Below, piece by piece: positions 1 to 7,680 of a DNA stretch of 64,000 nucleotides; positions within the stretch are counted from its first letter, which is position 1, and every line of letters starts with the position of its first letter. Where the stretch lies: NCBI RefSeq assembly GCF_014518315.1, contig NZ_JACVEL010000010.1:1-64000 (forward strand). The letters are read 5' to 3'. The notes beneath the pieces are model-generated. The model saw only the letters and a list, made by a program, of their open reading frames with translations. It was not told where the DNA came from and made no database searches. This DNA comes from Taishania pollutisoli. Lineage in GTDB: Bacteria > Bacteroidota > Bacteroidia > Flavobacteriales_D > Crocinitomicaceae. The position numbers and the translations under genes are program-made.

Positions 1-149
1 ATCTCACAGACCAACTGGGGAAACGCATTCGTACATTCAACCCGGCAGAAAAGCAGTTTTCGGTAGCGGAGCTTCCTGCAGGGATGTATTTTGTAGAATT
101 TGTGACCGAAAAAGGTGAAAAAAGTACGGTAAAATTGGTGAAGGAATAG
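1..149 (+). CDS. C-terminal end of a T9SS-exported protein (type A sorting domain), partial
   Basis: The reading frame is open from the left edge and ends at the TAG at 147-149. The last 48 residues read as a Por/T9SS type A C-terminal sorting domain. They have the typical late pattern L-P-A-G-M-Y-F-V-E-F followed by a basic, Lys-rich strand and the final K-L-V-K-E. In this family the domain directs a periplasmic protein through the type IX secretion system and is then removed. The functional domains lie outside the window, so the cargo cannot be named. An imperfect inverted repeat (ATCCGG...CCGGAT, 159-178) follows, but without a T-run it is only a weak terminator candidate. Confidence 0.8.
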   Translation, partial: LTDQLGKRIRTFNPAEKQFSVAELPAGMYFVEFVTEKGEKSTVKLVKE

Positions 150-208
150 TGGTGAAGAATCCGGAGAAGTTCCCGGATCACAAACAGGTACTTCTCTTCA
201 AAAATTGC

Positions 209-216
209 TATCTTTG
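209..216 (+). promoter_or_regulatory. Bacteroidota -7 box upstream of the DUF1684 gene
   Basis: TATCTTTG fits the Bacteroidota -7 consensus TAnnTTTG and lies 17 bases before the ATG at 234. There is no TTG at the usual 19-nt upstream spacing, so only the -7 half is supported. Confidence 0.5.
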
Positions 217-233
217 GTTCAAAGTATACGATC

Positions 234-830
234 ATGAAATTTTCGGTTTGCCTGTTTCTTTTACTGAATTATTATTCCTTTTCACAGCATTCGTATACGG
301 ATTCCGTTCAAAATTTACGCAATGAGCACGTTGCTGAATTACTGGATCCTTCGAATCAGATTTTAACTGAAACGGAGATTGCTCAAATTCGTTCACTGGC
401 TTACTTCCCCGTTGATGAACACAAAAAAGTGAACGCAGTTTTTACGGAGGAGAAAGGAAAGAAATTTCAATTACCCACCTCATCCGGGGTAACAAAAACC
501 TACTTGAAATACGGGTTTGTTACCTTTACATGGAAAAATGAAACGGTACGATTGAATGTCTACCAGGATGTCAATCTCGCTAAAAAAGCGGGGTATGAAG
601 ATTACCTGCTGATCCCGTTCAAAGATGCTACGAGCGGAAAGGAAACATACGGAGGAGGCCGCTACCTCGACCTGCGAATTCCGAAAACAACCGGTATACA
701 GTTGGACTTCAACCTTGCCTACAACCCGTATTGCGCCTATTCACACCGGTATTCCTGCCCCATTCCGCCATCGGAAAACCACTTAACAATTTCCATGGAT
801 GCAGGAGAAAAAACACCGGAAGAACATTAA
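234..830 (+). CDS. DUF1684 family secreted protein
   Basis: A 198-aa protein with an N-terminal signal peptide (about residues 1-18, ending S-F-S-Q). The C-terminal half carries the recognisable DUF1684 core: Y-L-L-I-P-F-K-D-A-T (124-133), the glycine-rich G-G-G-R-Y-L-D-L (140-147), then N-P-Y-C-A-Y-S and a closing S-C-P-I-P-P-S-E-N. The family is widespread in Bacteroidota and actinobacteria, and I know of no established biochemical function. The ATG at 234 is chosen because the signal peptide starts there and a TAnnTTTG box lies just upstream. It is probably a single-gene unit, since the next gene has its own promoter box. The family call is firm; the role is unknown. Confidence 0.85.
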   Translation: MKFSVCLFLLLNYYSFSQHSYTDSVQNLRNEHVAELLDPSNQILTETEIAQIRSLAYFPVDEHKKVNAVFTEEKGKKFQLPTSSGVTKTYLKYGFVTFTWKNETVRLNVYQDVNLAKKAGYEDYLLIPFKDATSGKETYGGGRYLDLRIPKTTGIQLDFNLAYNPYCAYSHRYSCPIPPSENHLTISMDAGEKTPEEH

Positions 831-848
831 AATATTCGTGAATATCGT

Positions 849-856
849 TACCTTTG
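849..856 (+). promoter_or_regulatory. -7 box giving a near-leaderless start of the BatA-like gene
   Basis: TACCTTTG matches TAnnTTTG and ends only 4 bases before the ATG at 861. If transcription starts the usual 4-7 bases downstream of this box, the mRNA begins at or next to the start codon. A TTA, not TTG, sits at the 19-nt upstream spacing. Confidence 0.5.
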
Positions 857-860
857 GAGC

Positions 861-2924
861 ATGAGATTTGTCTATCCTGAATTCCTTTGGGCTTTATCGT
901 TACTAAGCGTACCGGTTCTCATTCACTTATTCAGTTTCAGACGTTACAAAACCCTTTATTTTTCAAGCCTGGAATTTGTGCAGCACGTTGAGCAGCAAAA
1001 CAAATCTGCTCAAAAACTCAAAAACCTGCTGATTCTGATCTGTCGCCTGTTGATGCTCGCCCTGATCATTCTGGCATTTGCACAACCTTATTTCCCTTCG
1101 TCGGCGAAAGTTCAAACAGGGTCTGCTCCTGTTTTGAGCATTCACATTGACAATTCCTTTTCCATGACGATGAAAGGTGTAGAAGGTGAATTGCTCTCGG
1201 AAGCCACGGAGGCTGCCCGTCAATTGATTCAAAAAGCACCACTCAATACGAGAATCCTGTTGTCGACCAATGCATTGGATGGTGTAGAAGCACGGATTTC
1301 GACAAAAGTACAGGCACTCGAACGGTTGGACCAAGTAAAGCCGTCTCCGATGGTAAGAAGTTTTGACGAGGTAATCAAGTGGCAGAAAGATAACCTCAAA
1401 AAGAACATACAGGTGGAGAATTTCGGCCAGACACAATTTGTTTACCTCTCCGATTTCCAGAAAAACACGACTCATTTTCAACAATTAGAAGCAGATACTA
1501 CGGGGAAGTACATTCCCATCCGGTTAGTTTCCCAGGAGCAGGAAAACCTGAGTGTGGACTCTGTGTGGTTTGATTCTCCGTTGCACAAGGCCGGAATCAA
1601 TACCGAGCTGTCGGTCAAAGTTTCCAATCACGGGCAGACAGACTTGCAGAATGTCCAATTGCAATTTGAATCGGAAGGGCTCAAACGGGATTTGTTTGTT
1701 GACATCCCCAAGCATGGTTCTGCTGTTGCAAACGTGTCATTTGCCCCGAAAAAAACAGGTATACAAACAGGAATTGTTCGCGTTGCAGATAAGCAGTTCT
1801 TTGCTGATGATGAATTTTTCTTCACTTATACAGTCGCTGAAAAATCATCCGTACTGATTCTGAATGGAACGGATGCCAACAGGAATGTTGCTTCCATCTA
1901 CCGGCTGGACAATTTTTACGCGGTTACAGAAATCGAGCAGGGAGCATTTACACAGGGAATGCTCCAGGAAATGAACCTCGTTGTGCTCAACGGTGTGAAT
2001 GAAGTTCCTTCCGGTCTGAGCTCCAACCTGACCGATTACTCAAAAAACGGGGGAACCATTGCCGTTTTTCCGGGTAAATCGATTGATAAGACCTCGTTCA
2101 ATGCGTTTCTCTCTCAATTGGGAATGCCGTTGATTGCAAAGGAAGTTACTCAATCAACACGAATCAGTAAAATCAATTACAAAGATCCGTTCTTTAAAGG
2201 TGTTTTTGAAAAAGAAAAGGAGAATCTGAGTCTTCCGGGGGTGACGAAATTTTACCTCACCAACGAATCCGGTGGTACTGCTGCAATCGGAATTATTCAA
2301 CTCCAGAACGGAAAACCGTTGTTGTACAGAAATACGTACGACAAACAGGTCTTTTTGTTTACCAGCGTGTTGGCTCCTGATTACGGATCTTTTACTTCTG
2401 ATATTCTCTTTACGACCGTCTTGTTGAGAATCGGGGAATTGTCGCTAATGAATCCTCCACTTTTTGTGACCATCGGGAAAACGGCGAATTACCCGATCTA
2501 TCATCCGGTAGAATCCACCACTCCCGTATTTATCAAGGGAGAGCAATTGGAATTCATTCCACCGAAACGGACATCCGGAAACGTCACGTACCTTGACCTG
2601 AGCGGAGCGATTGTCACATCCAACCTCACATCAGGGATTTTCAACCTGGATAGCGGTGGGAAAACGCTTGGAAAAATTGCAGTCAACTACGATCGGAGTG
2701 AGTCCGTTATCGACACGTGGAGTGAGGGGGAAATAAAAGCCGCTCTTGAACAGGCGGGTATTCTTCACACCACCATTATGAATGTGGACAAAGGAGTCAG
2801 TTCTGTTAATTTAAACATTGAGAAACCGTACCCGTATTGGAAGTTTTTTGCTTCTTTTGCGCTGCTGTTTCTGATCGCTGAATTGCTGATACTGAAATTG
2901 TGGAAAAATAAAACAGGAAACTGA
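861..2924 (+). CDS. BatA-domain membrane protein
   Basis: A 687-aa membrane protein. The N-terminus matches the BatA N-terminal membrane domain: transmembrane segment 1 at about 7-25 with V-P-V-L-I-H-L-F, then basic residues, and segment 2 at about 55-78. A periplasmic VWA-like region follows, beginning [10 protein letters not shown] near residue 96. The D-x-S-x-S is kept, so a metal-ion-dependent adhesion site is possible. The long extracytoplasmic part ends in a single transmembrane helix near 661-680. Proteins of this kind occur widely in Bacteroidota and are related to the aerotolerance Bat proteins, but this one is not in a batABCDE operon. Its stop overlaps the start of the dihydroorotase-like gene by one base, so they are co-transcribed. 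The molecular role is unknown. Confidence 0.8.
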   Translation: MRFVYPEFLWALSLLSVPVLIHLFSFRRYKTLYFSSLEFVQHVEQQNKSAQKLKNLLILICRLLMLALIILAFAQPYFPSSAKVQTGSAPVLSIHIDNSFSMTMKGVEGELLSEATEAARQLIQKAPLNTRILLSTNALDGVEARISTKVQALERLDQVKPSPMVRSFDEVIKWQKDNLKKNIQVENFGQTQFVYLSDFQKNTTHFQQLEADTTGKYIPIRLVSQEQENLSVDSVWFDSPLHKAGINTELSVKVSNHGQTDLQNVQLQFESEGLKRDLFVDIPKHGSAVANVSFAPKKTGIQTGIVRVADKQFFADDEFFFTYTVAEKSSVLILNGTDANRNVASIYRLDNFYAVTEIEQGAFTQGMLQEMNLVVLNGVNEVPSGLSSNLTDYSKNGGTIAVFPGKSIDKTSFNAFLSQLGMPLIAKEVTQSTRISKINYKDPFFKGVFEKEKENLSLPGVTKFYLTNESGGTAAIGIIQLQNGKPLLYRNTYDKQVFLFTSVLAPDYGSFTSDILFTTVLLRIGELSLMNPPLFVTIGKTANYPIYHPVESTTPVFIKGEQLEFIPPKRTSGNVTYLDLSGAIVTSNLTSGIFNLDSGGKTLGKIAVNYDRSESVIDTWSEGEIKAALEQAGILHTTIMNVDKGVSSVNLNIEKPYPYWKFFASFALLFLIAELLILKLWKNKTGN

Positions 2925-4183
2925 TGAAATTACTGATTAAAAACGTCAAAATTGCAGATCCGTCATCGACCCATTTTAATAAAATTGCAGATGTTTTAAT
3001 TGAAAACGATACCATCACACGCATTGCTCCTTCTATCCAGGATGATGCAGCGACTGTTGTTGAACATGAACACCTGCACATCTCCCAGGGATGGGTTGAC
3101 CTAAAAGCACATTTCTGTGATCCGGGGGAAGAACATAAAGAAACCGTTTCCAGCGGACTAAACGCTGCCAGTTTCGGAGGATATACACATGTTGCTGTTC
3201 TTCCGGGAACACATCCACCGGTAGATGGTAAAACACAGGTTGAATACCTGCTTCGAAAAGGAGAAAATCATGTGACACAACTGCATCCGATCGGTGCGAT
3301 TACAGAAGGAATCAAAGGGGAAGGACTTGCAGAAATGTATGACATGTATCAATCCGGTGTTCGTTTGTACTCGGATGACCTCCACCCTGTTTCTTCGGGC
3401 ATCATGTATCGCGCACTGTTGTACGCTAAAAATTTTGGCGGAAAGATCATTGGTTTTTCCCGTGATTATTCACTGGCCGGAAAAGGGATGGTCAACGAAG
3501 GAATCGCCAGCACACGAACAGGATTGAAAGCTGATCCGGCCGTTTCCGAGGTCATTCAAACAGAACGCAATATCCGTTTGCTGGAATATACAGAAGGAAT
3601 TCTTCATTTAACCGGAATTTCCTGTGCGGAAAGTGTGGAATTAATCCGAAAAGCAAAAAAAGCAGGACTCTCCGTTACTGCGGATGTACATCTGGCCAAC
3701 CTGTTATACAACGAAGAAGCGGTCCTGGGGTTCGATTCCAATTTTAAATTCATGCCGGTGCTCCGCACAGAAGCGGATCGCATTGCATTGTGGAACGGAT
3801 TAAAGGACGGAACCATTGACACGGTTGTCTCGGACCACCGTCCGCACGATCAGGAAGAAAAAGATGTAGAGTTCGACCATGCTTCTTTCGGAAATATCCA
3901 ACTGCAATCTGTATTCGGTGCACTGGGAACGTCCGAAGCATTTGACCTGGCAACAATAATTGATGCTGTCAGTCGCCGTTCACGCAACATCCTGTCGATT
4001 GCTGAAACACCTGTTGAAGTTGGAAACAAAGCCGATCTGACCTTGTTTATTCCCGGAAAAAAATGGACCTTTGAAAAGGACCAGGTGATCTCCAAAACCT
4101 ACAATTCCGACCTGATTGGAAAAGAATTGACCGGATATGTTGCAGGAGTCGTGAATAATGGTAAATTCGCACTAAAAGAGTAG
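2924..4183 (+). CDS. Dihydroorotase-like protein with a degenerate metal site
   Basis: A 419-aa amidohydrolase-fold protein closest in layout to class I dihydroorotases, which close carbamoyl aspartate to dihydroorotate in pyrimidine synthesis. The fold landmarks are present: G-W-V-D-L near 56-60, D-P-G-E-E at 66-70, L-Y-S-D-D at 148-152 and S-D-H-R-P-H at 303-308. The usual H-x-H metal pair after the G-x-x-D strand is K61-A62-H63. The position that normally gives L-H-I-T-H-V-S reads L-H-L-T-G-I-S with Gly231, and the H-A-E-D motif reads F-S-R-D. Only Asp304 and His305 of the classical ligand set are clearly kept. I infer a non-catalytic or altered member, like other pseudo-dihydroorotases that may pair with aspartate carbamoyltransferase. 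A true PyrC may lie elsewhere. It overlaps the preceding gene by one base. Confidence 0.8.
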   Translation: MKLLIKNVKIADPSSTHFNKIADVLIENDTITRIAPSIQDDAATVVEHEHLHISQGWVDLKAHFCDPGEEHKETVSSGLNAASFGGYTHVAVLPGTHPPVDGKTQVEYLLRKGENHVTQLHPIGAITEGIKGEGLAEMYDMYQSGVRLYSDDLHPVSSGIMYRALLYAKNFGGKIIGFSRDYSLAGKGMVNEGIASTRTGLKADPAVSEVIQTERNIRLLEYTEGILHLTGISCAESVELIRKAKKAGLSVTADVHLANLLYNEEAVLGFDSNFKFMPVLRTEADRIALWNGLKDGTIDTVVSDHRPHDQEEKDVEFDHASFGNIQLQSVFGALGTSEAFDLATIIDAVSRRSRNILSIAETPVEVGNKADLTLFIPGKKWTFEKDQVISKTYNSDLIGKELTGYVAGVVNNGKFALKE

Positions 4184-4189
4184 ACACGA

Positions 4190-4762
4190 ATGTCTGAAAA
4201 GAAAAACTTTCGAAAACAATTCTGGAAAGAGAAAAAAACGGTTGGCGCCATGGCTCCCAGTTCTCGCTTCCTCACCGAAAAAATGTTGCAACACATTGAT
4301 TTCAAATCCGCTAAAGTAATCATTGAGTTAGGCCCCGGAACCGGTGTCTTCACGGATGAAATCATTTCCCGGATGCGAAACGACGCCACATTGCTGGTCT
4401 TTGAAGTCAATGATTCCTTCTTTGAAAACCTGCACAAAAAGGTCAGAGACAAGCGCGTACACCTGATACACGATTCGGCAGAGAAGATTGAAGAATACCT
4501 GCAGAAATACGGTTTTGAAAAAGCAGATGTCGTTGTTTCCTCTCTTCCACTGGCGGTGTTCACCCCACAATTGAGAAATAACATCCTGACGGCTTCCGAA
4601 AATGCGTTGACAACTTCCGGAAAATACATCCAGTTTCAGTACAGCCTCCAGGCAAAATCATTGCTAAAAAAGCTTTTTAAAGATGTAAAAATAGCTTTTA
4701 CCCCCTTCAATTTACCTCCTGCATTTGTGTATACGTGTACAAAAAAGAATCCGTTACATTGA
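4190..4762 (+). CDS. SAM-dependent methyltransferase, PmtA/KsgA-like
   Basis: A 190-aa class I methyltransferase. The N-terminus has the F-W-K-E-K-K-T-V-G-A-M-A-P-S-S pattern seen in PmtA-type phospholipid N-methyltransferases and related proteins (COG3963). The SAM-binding motif I, I-E-L-G-P-G-T-G, follows at about 45-52. Asp/Glu after strand 2 (F-E-V-N) and motif IV V-V-S-S-L-P are visible. The gene starts 6 bases after the dihydroorotase-like gene and is likely in the same transcript. The substrate is inferred only by similarity: phosphatidylethanolamine methylation is possible, but small PmtA-like proteins often have unknown targets. There is no signal peptide, so it is cytoplasmic or membrane-peripheral. 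Confidence 0.75.
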   Translation: MSEKKNFRKQFWKEKKTVGAMAPSSRFLTEKMLQHIDFKSAKVIIELGPGTGVFTDEIISRMRNDATLLVFEVNDSFFENLHKKVRDKRVHLIHDSAEKIEEYLQKYGFEKADVVVSSLPLAVFTPQLRNNILTASENALTTSGKYIQFQYSLQAKSLLKKLFKDVKIAFTPFNLPPAFVYTCTKKNPLH

Positions 4763-4827
4763 CAAGTAACCGATTGAATTTCATGTATTCTTTTTTTATG
4801 CAAATGATAACTTATTGTCATTTTTTG

Positions 4828-4835
4828 TATATTTG
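4828..4835 (+). promoter_or_regulatory. -7 box upstream of the 4859 lipoprotein gene
   Basis: TATATTTG fits TAnnTTTG and lies 24 bases before the ATG at 4859, in a short AT-rich gap after the methyltransferase gene. No TTG is at the 19-nt spacing. Confidence 0.4.
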
Positions 4836-4858
4836 TTTATTCTTCTTAAAGCTAGAAA

Positions 4859-5473
4859 ATGGAACTTTTGTGTAATGCTGCCGGAAAATCCTTGGTAAAG
4901 ATTACCAGGTTTTCTTTTCTGTTAGTACTTGTATTACTCTTTTCCTGCAACAGTGAAAAAGAGGGAAACATTGTTATTCCCGATGAGTTAGAAGAATACT
5001 ATGAATTTCAAGGAGTTGATCTGACAAAATACGACATTCCTGCCACCATTATGCTTCCGGACGAAACAGCGAACATCGGGGCCTCGACCACTCCCGAAGT
5101 ACAACACCTGGAAAGCGATTTTTACTGGAATATTCACGTAGGACAAAATTTTCATTTGTACATTGAAGATTACGGAGACAATACCAACCTGGTACAAGCC
5201 CAAAAGGAAAAACTGGCCAACACACAATTTTACCAGGTAAAGTATTTGGTAGACGAACCTAATTTGATTGTATACGAAGTGACATTAAAAGTTCGGGGGC
5301 ATGAAAAGGCTTCCAAAAGTGTCGGTGTAAAACACGTTTCTTATCACGTGTACGGTGAACAGGTCATTGACGGTATTCATTACGAACTCAGAAGTCGTGA
5401 CGAGGGATTCGAACGTCCGATTATCGATCTGATGGCAAAATCCATCCGTTCGTTCAAAGAAAAAACAACCTGA
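4859..5473 (+). CDS. Putative lipoprotein of unknown function
   Basis: A 204-aa protein with a hydrophobic stretch at about 17-29 ending in a lipobox-like L-F-S-C (Cys30). It should therefore be exported and lipidated, with Asn-Ser-Glu after the cysteine. The start could be later than the first ATG, since the 16 residues before the hydrophobic core are unusually long for a lipoprotein signal. The mature part is acidic and mixed alpha/beta, with no motif I recognise. It stands alone between the methyltransferase gene and a convergent thioesterase gene. Function not assigned. Confidence 0.65.
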   Translation: MELLCNAAGKSLVKITRFSFLLVLVLLFSCNSEKEGNIVIPDELEEYYEFQGVDLTKYDIPATIMLPDETANIGASTTPEVQHLESDFYWNIHVGQNFHLYIEDYGDNTNLVQAQKEKLANTQFYQVKYLVDEPNLIVYEVTLKVRGHEKASKSVGVKHVSYHVYGEQVIDGIHYELRSRDEGFERPIIDLMAKSIRSFKEKTT

Positions 5474-5634
5474 TTTTCATCTTAATCTCTTTTTTGCATC
5501 GATGTGATTCAAGATGCACACACAAAAGCTATATAGAGAAATAGACGATAAGTATTAGTGGTAAAGAGCATAGCAGCTCACTTCATGAATTGATTAAGTG
5601 GTGTACCGTTTATGTACATCCCGGTGTATTTCAA

Positions 5635-6042
5635 TTACCAGGTTTCCTGAGCGATGTGTACAATTCCTTTGAACAGGGAAATGGTTTTATGTTCCTGATT
5701 GGTAACCGTTACTTCATAAATTCCCGTTGTCTTGCCCCTGTGTTTTTCAACAGCGACAGCTGTCAGGATGTCTCCTTCTTTTGTCGGGCGAACATGTGAA
5801 ATAGAGGTTTCGATGCTCACGCATTTATATCCCCTGGAATTGGATGCGAACGCAAGTGCTGAATCGGAAAAAGAATAGCTGATTCCTCCGTGCGTAATGA
5901 AAAAACCATTCAACATGTCCGGTTGTACCCGCATCTGAAGTGTACACGTACCTTCGGCAACAGCAACCACCTCAATCTTCATCCATTTACTGAACGCATC
6001 ATTGTGCATCATTAAATCGACAATTTCACGAGGTGATTTCAT
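5635..6042 (-). CDS. PaaI-family hot-dog acyl-CoA thioesterase
   Basis: A 135-aa single hot-dog domain. The PaaI signature is clear: H-G-G at 51-53 followed by S-D-S-A-L-A-F-A-S-N (59-68), where Asp60 is the likely catalytic acid. The end of the domain reads G-I-Y-E-V-T-V-T-N. In the family these enzymes hydrolyse aryl- or hydroxyphenylacetyl-CoA thioesters, and the true substrate here cannot be read. It lies 16 bases downstream of the 6059-6538 gene and is probably the last gene of a minus-strand run starting at hemB or coaE. No paa catabolic genes are nearby, so a general housekeeping thioesterase role is as likely as phenylacetate breakdown. Confidence 0.8.
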   Translation of the reverse strand: MKSPREIVDLMMHNDAFSKWMKIEVVAVAEGTCTLQMRVQPDMLNGFFITHGGISYSFSDSALAFASNSRGYKCVSIETSISHVRPTKEGDILTAVAVEKHRGKTTGIYEVTVTNQEHKTISLFKGIVHIAQETW

Positions 6043-6058
6043 AGCTGCTGGTGTGTTA

Positions 6059-6538
6059 TTATGCGTTGATTGAATTAGACAACAATGTAATGACAGCCAG
6101 GGTCACAATAAATAATTGCGTTGCCGTCTCATCGTCCAATTCCGTACCGTCGACATCCGGAGTAGAAATTTCCATCGCCATGAACTGTACCAGGTGTGGT
6201 TGGTCGGTGTATTCTTCCAGTTCTTCCATATTGTCTGTCTGGAAAAAACTGTCCAACGCGTCAAAAAACGGTTCTTCAAACTCATCCACATCTGTCTCTT
6301 TGATTTCTTTCAGCTGTACTCCTTCCTGGTTGAATGCTTCGATCAACAGGCAGAAATAATAAATCAACAATCCCTGAAGGTTGTCGTTTTCGTACTCTTC
6401 AGCTGCAGACATCGCATACCCCAACAATACCGGTTGAGAAAGTGCAAAGGTTTCGGCTGTGCGCTCTAATCCGTCTTCATCTAAATTATCTATTTTGCCG
6501 ATTGCTTTCTCAATACTTGCTAAGGAAATGTGTTTCAT
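6059..6538 (-). CDS. Conserved-looking acidic protein of unknown function
   Basis: A 159-aa, strongly acidic, probably all-helical cytoplasmic protein. There is no signal peptide and no motif that I recognise. A run rich in Glu/Asp (about 78-115) separates two hydrophobic helices, the last one (I-V-T-L-A-V-I-T-L-L) near the C-terminus. It lies between coaE and the PaaI thioesterase on the same strand with short gaps, so co-transcription is likely. Coding status is supported by length, packing with its neighbours and an initial ATG. The function is not assigned. Confidence 0.6.
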   Translation of the reverse strand: MKHISLASIEKAIGKIDNLDEDGLERTAETFALSQPVLLGYAMSAAEEYENDNLQGLLIYYFCLLIEAFNQEGVQLKEIKETDVDEFEEPFFDALDSFFQTDNMEELEEYTDQPHLVQFMAMEISTPDVDGTELDDETATQLFIVTLAVITLLSNSINA

Positions 6539-6609
6539 GATCTTTTAATTTTCGGCAAAGCTACGGAATTTAATTGAGAAGATTTGAAGATTGAAGTGTT
6601 GACATTTTG

Positions 6610-7191
6610 TCATTTGTTTTGCAATCGCACTTCCAATTCCTCCAATTGAGCCAAAAGCGGACGTTCATCATTGTAAATGATAAAATCAGCATAACGGGCT
6701 TTGTCTTCGTCATCCCATTGCTTGGCCATTCTTGCCAACACTTCTTCCCGGGTGCTGTCATCCCGCTGCATGGTTCGTTGAATCCGGGTTTCCTTATCCG
6801 CAGTAACCAACACGGTGTAATCAAGTGTTTTATAAGAGCCTGTTTCAATCAAAATAGCTGCTTCATTGAATACAAAGGGAGTCTGTTGTTTATCTGCCCA
6901 TTGTTTAAAATCAGCTCTCACAACCGGATGTATGATCTGATTGACTTGTTCCCTGATTGTATCATCGGAAAAAATCCGGGATGCCAGCAGGCTTTTATTC
7001 AATTCGTTTCCATCAAAGATTTTGTCCCCCAGTAAATCAATCAACCCGCGACGAATATCGGGGTTGGTAGCCGTCAGTCGTTTGGATGCCTGATCGGAAT
7101 AATATACCGGGTAGCCCATTTTTTCCAGGACACCGCAGACGTATGATTTCCCGGAACCGATTCCTCCTGTTATTCCAACTTTCAGCGGCAT
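6610..7191 (-). CDS. coaE: Dephospho-CoA kinase
   Basis: A 193-aa P-loop kinase that phosphorylates the 3'-hydroxyl of dephospho-CoA, the last step of coenzyme A synthesis. The Walker A motif G-I-T-G-G-I-G-S-G-K-S is at 6-16. Typical CoaE features follow: Y-Y-S-D-Q-A for substrate binding, N-E-A-A-I-L-I-E-T-G as the lid/core segment, V-T-A-D-K-E-T-R-I-Q-R and the R-x-x-x-Q pattern. Length is normal for the family. The gene begins one base after the SiaC-family gene ends, so the two are translationally close. The two CoA ligases in the window use its product, but there is no operon link. Confidence 0.93.
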   Translation of the reverse strand: MPLKVGITGGIGSGKSYVCGVLEKMGYPVYYSDQASKRLTATNPDIRRGLIDLLGDKIFDGNELNKSLLASRIFSDDTIREQVNQIIHPVVRADFKQWADKQQTPFVFNEAAILIETGSYKTLDYTVLVTADKETRIQRTMQRDDSTREEVLARMAKQWDDEDKARYADFIIYNDERPLLAQLEELEVRLQNK

Positions 7192-7192
7192 T

Positions 7193-7585
7193 TCAAATCT
7201 CCTCTACTTCGATCATGGAGAACGGAAGCTCGACGATTGCCTGGTAATCCTCTCCGGCTTCTTCCATGTCTTCATCATCGGTTTCATAATACCACTGAAC
7301 CGTCACTTTCGAATTGGCCCGATTGAGTTTTTCAAATTTACGAAACAAGTCCAGGATGCACTTGGAAGAAGAGGTATTAAAATATTCAAGGCGGATTTGT
7401 ACGGTTGTTTCTTGCTGCGGATGCTCACAGTATTGATCCACCCAATTGTTAATCGGCTGAAAAAAATCAATTGAATTTTCAGGAATGGACCTCCCCCTCA
7501 ATAAAAGAACACCTGTATTCCCATCAAATTCAACTTCAGGTGTTTTAGCCGAACCTTCAACGACATACTTCTCAAATCCAATCAT
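7193..7585 (-). CDS. SiaC/DUF1987 family phosphoprotein
   Basis: A 130-aa protein matching the SiaC (DUF1987) family. It has S-A-K-T-P-E-V-E-F-D near the N-terminus (12-21), G-R-S-I-P-E-N at 31-37, a central W-V-D-Q-Y, then L-E-Y-F-N-T-S-S-S-K (67-75). In Pseudomonas SiaC the threonine of the N-T-S-S motif is phosphorylated by SiaB and dephosphorylated by SiaA to control a diguanylate cyclase; the equivalent here is Thr71. No SiaA, SiaB or SiaD partner is in this window. The gene sits between a MutS-like gene and coaE, so its role here is unknown. Confidence 0.8.
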   Translation of the reverse strand: MIGFEKYVVEGSAKTPEVEFDGNTGVLLLRGRSIPENSIDFFQPINNWVDQYCEHPQQETTVQIRLEYFNTSSSKCILDLFRKFEKLNRANSKVTVQWYYETDDEDMEEAGEDYQAIVELPFSMIEVEEI

Positions 7586-7680
7586 GATATACCTGCTAAT
7601 AACTGTTAGACTTTTCGAACGAATATACGGAATTTCCGAAACATTTTAACATTTTTTGACATTTTTCTGGCGGAAGAGAA

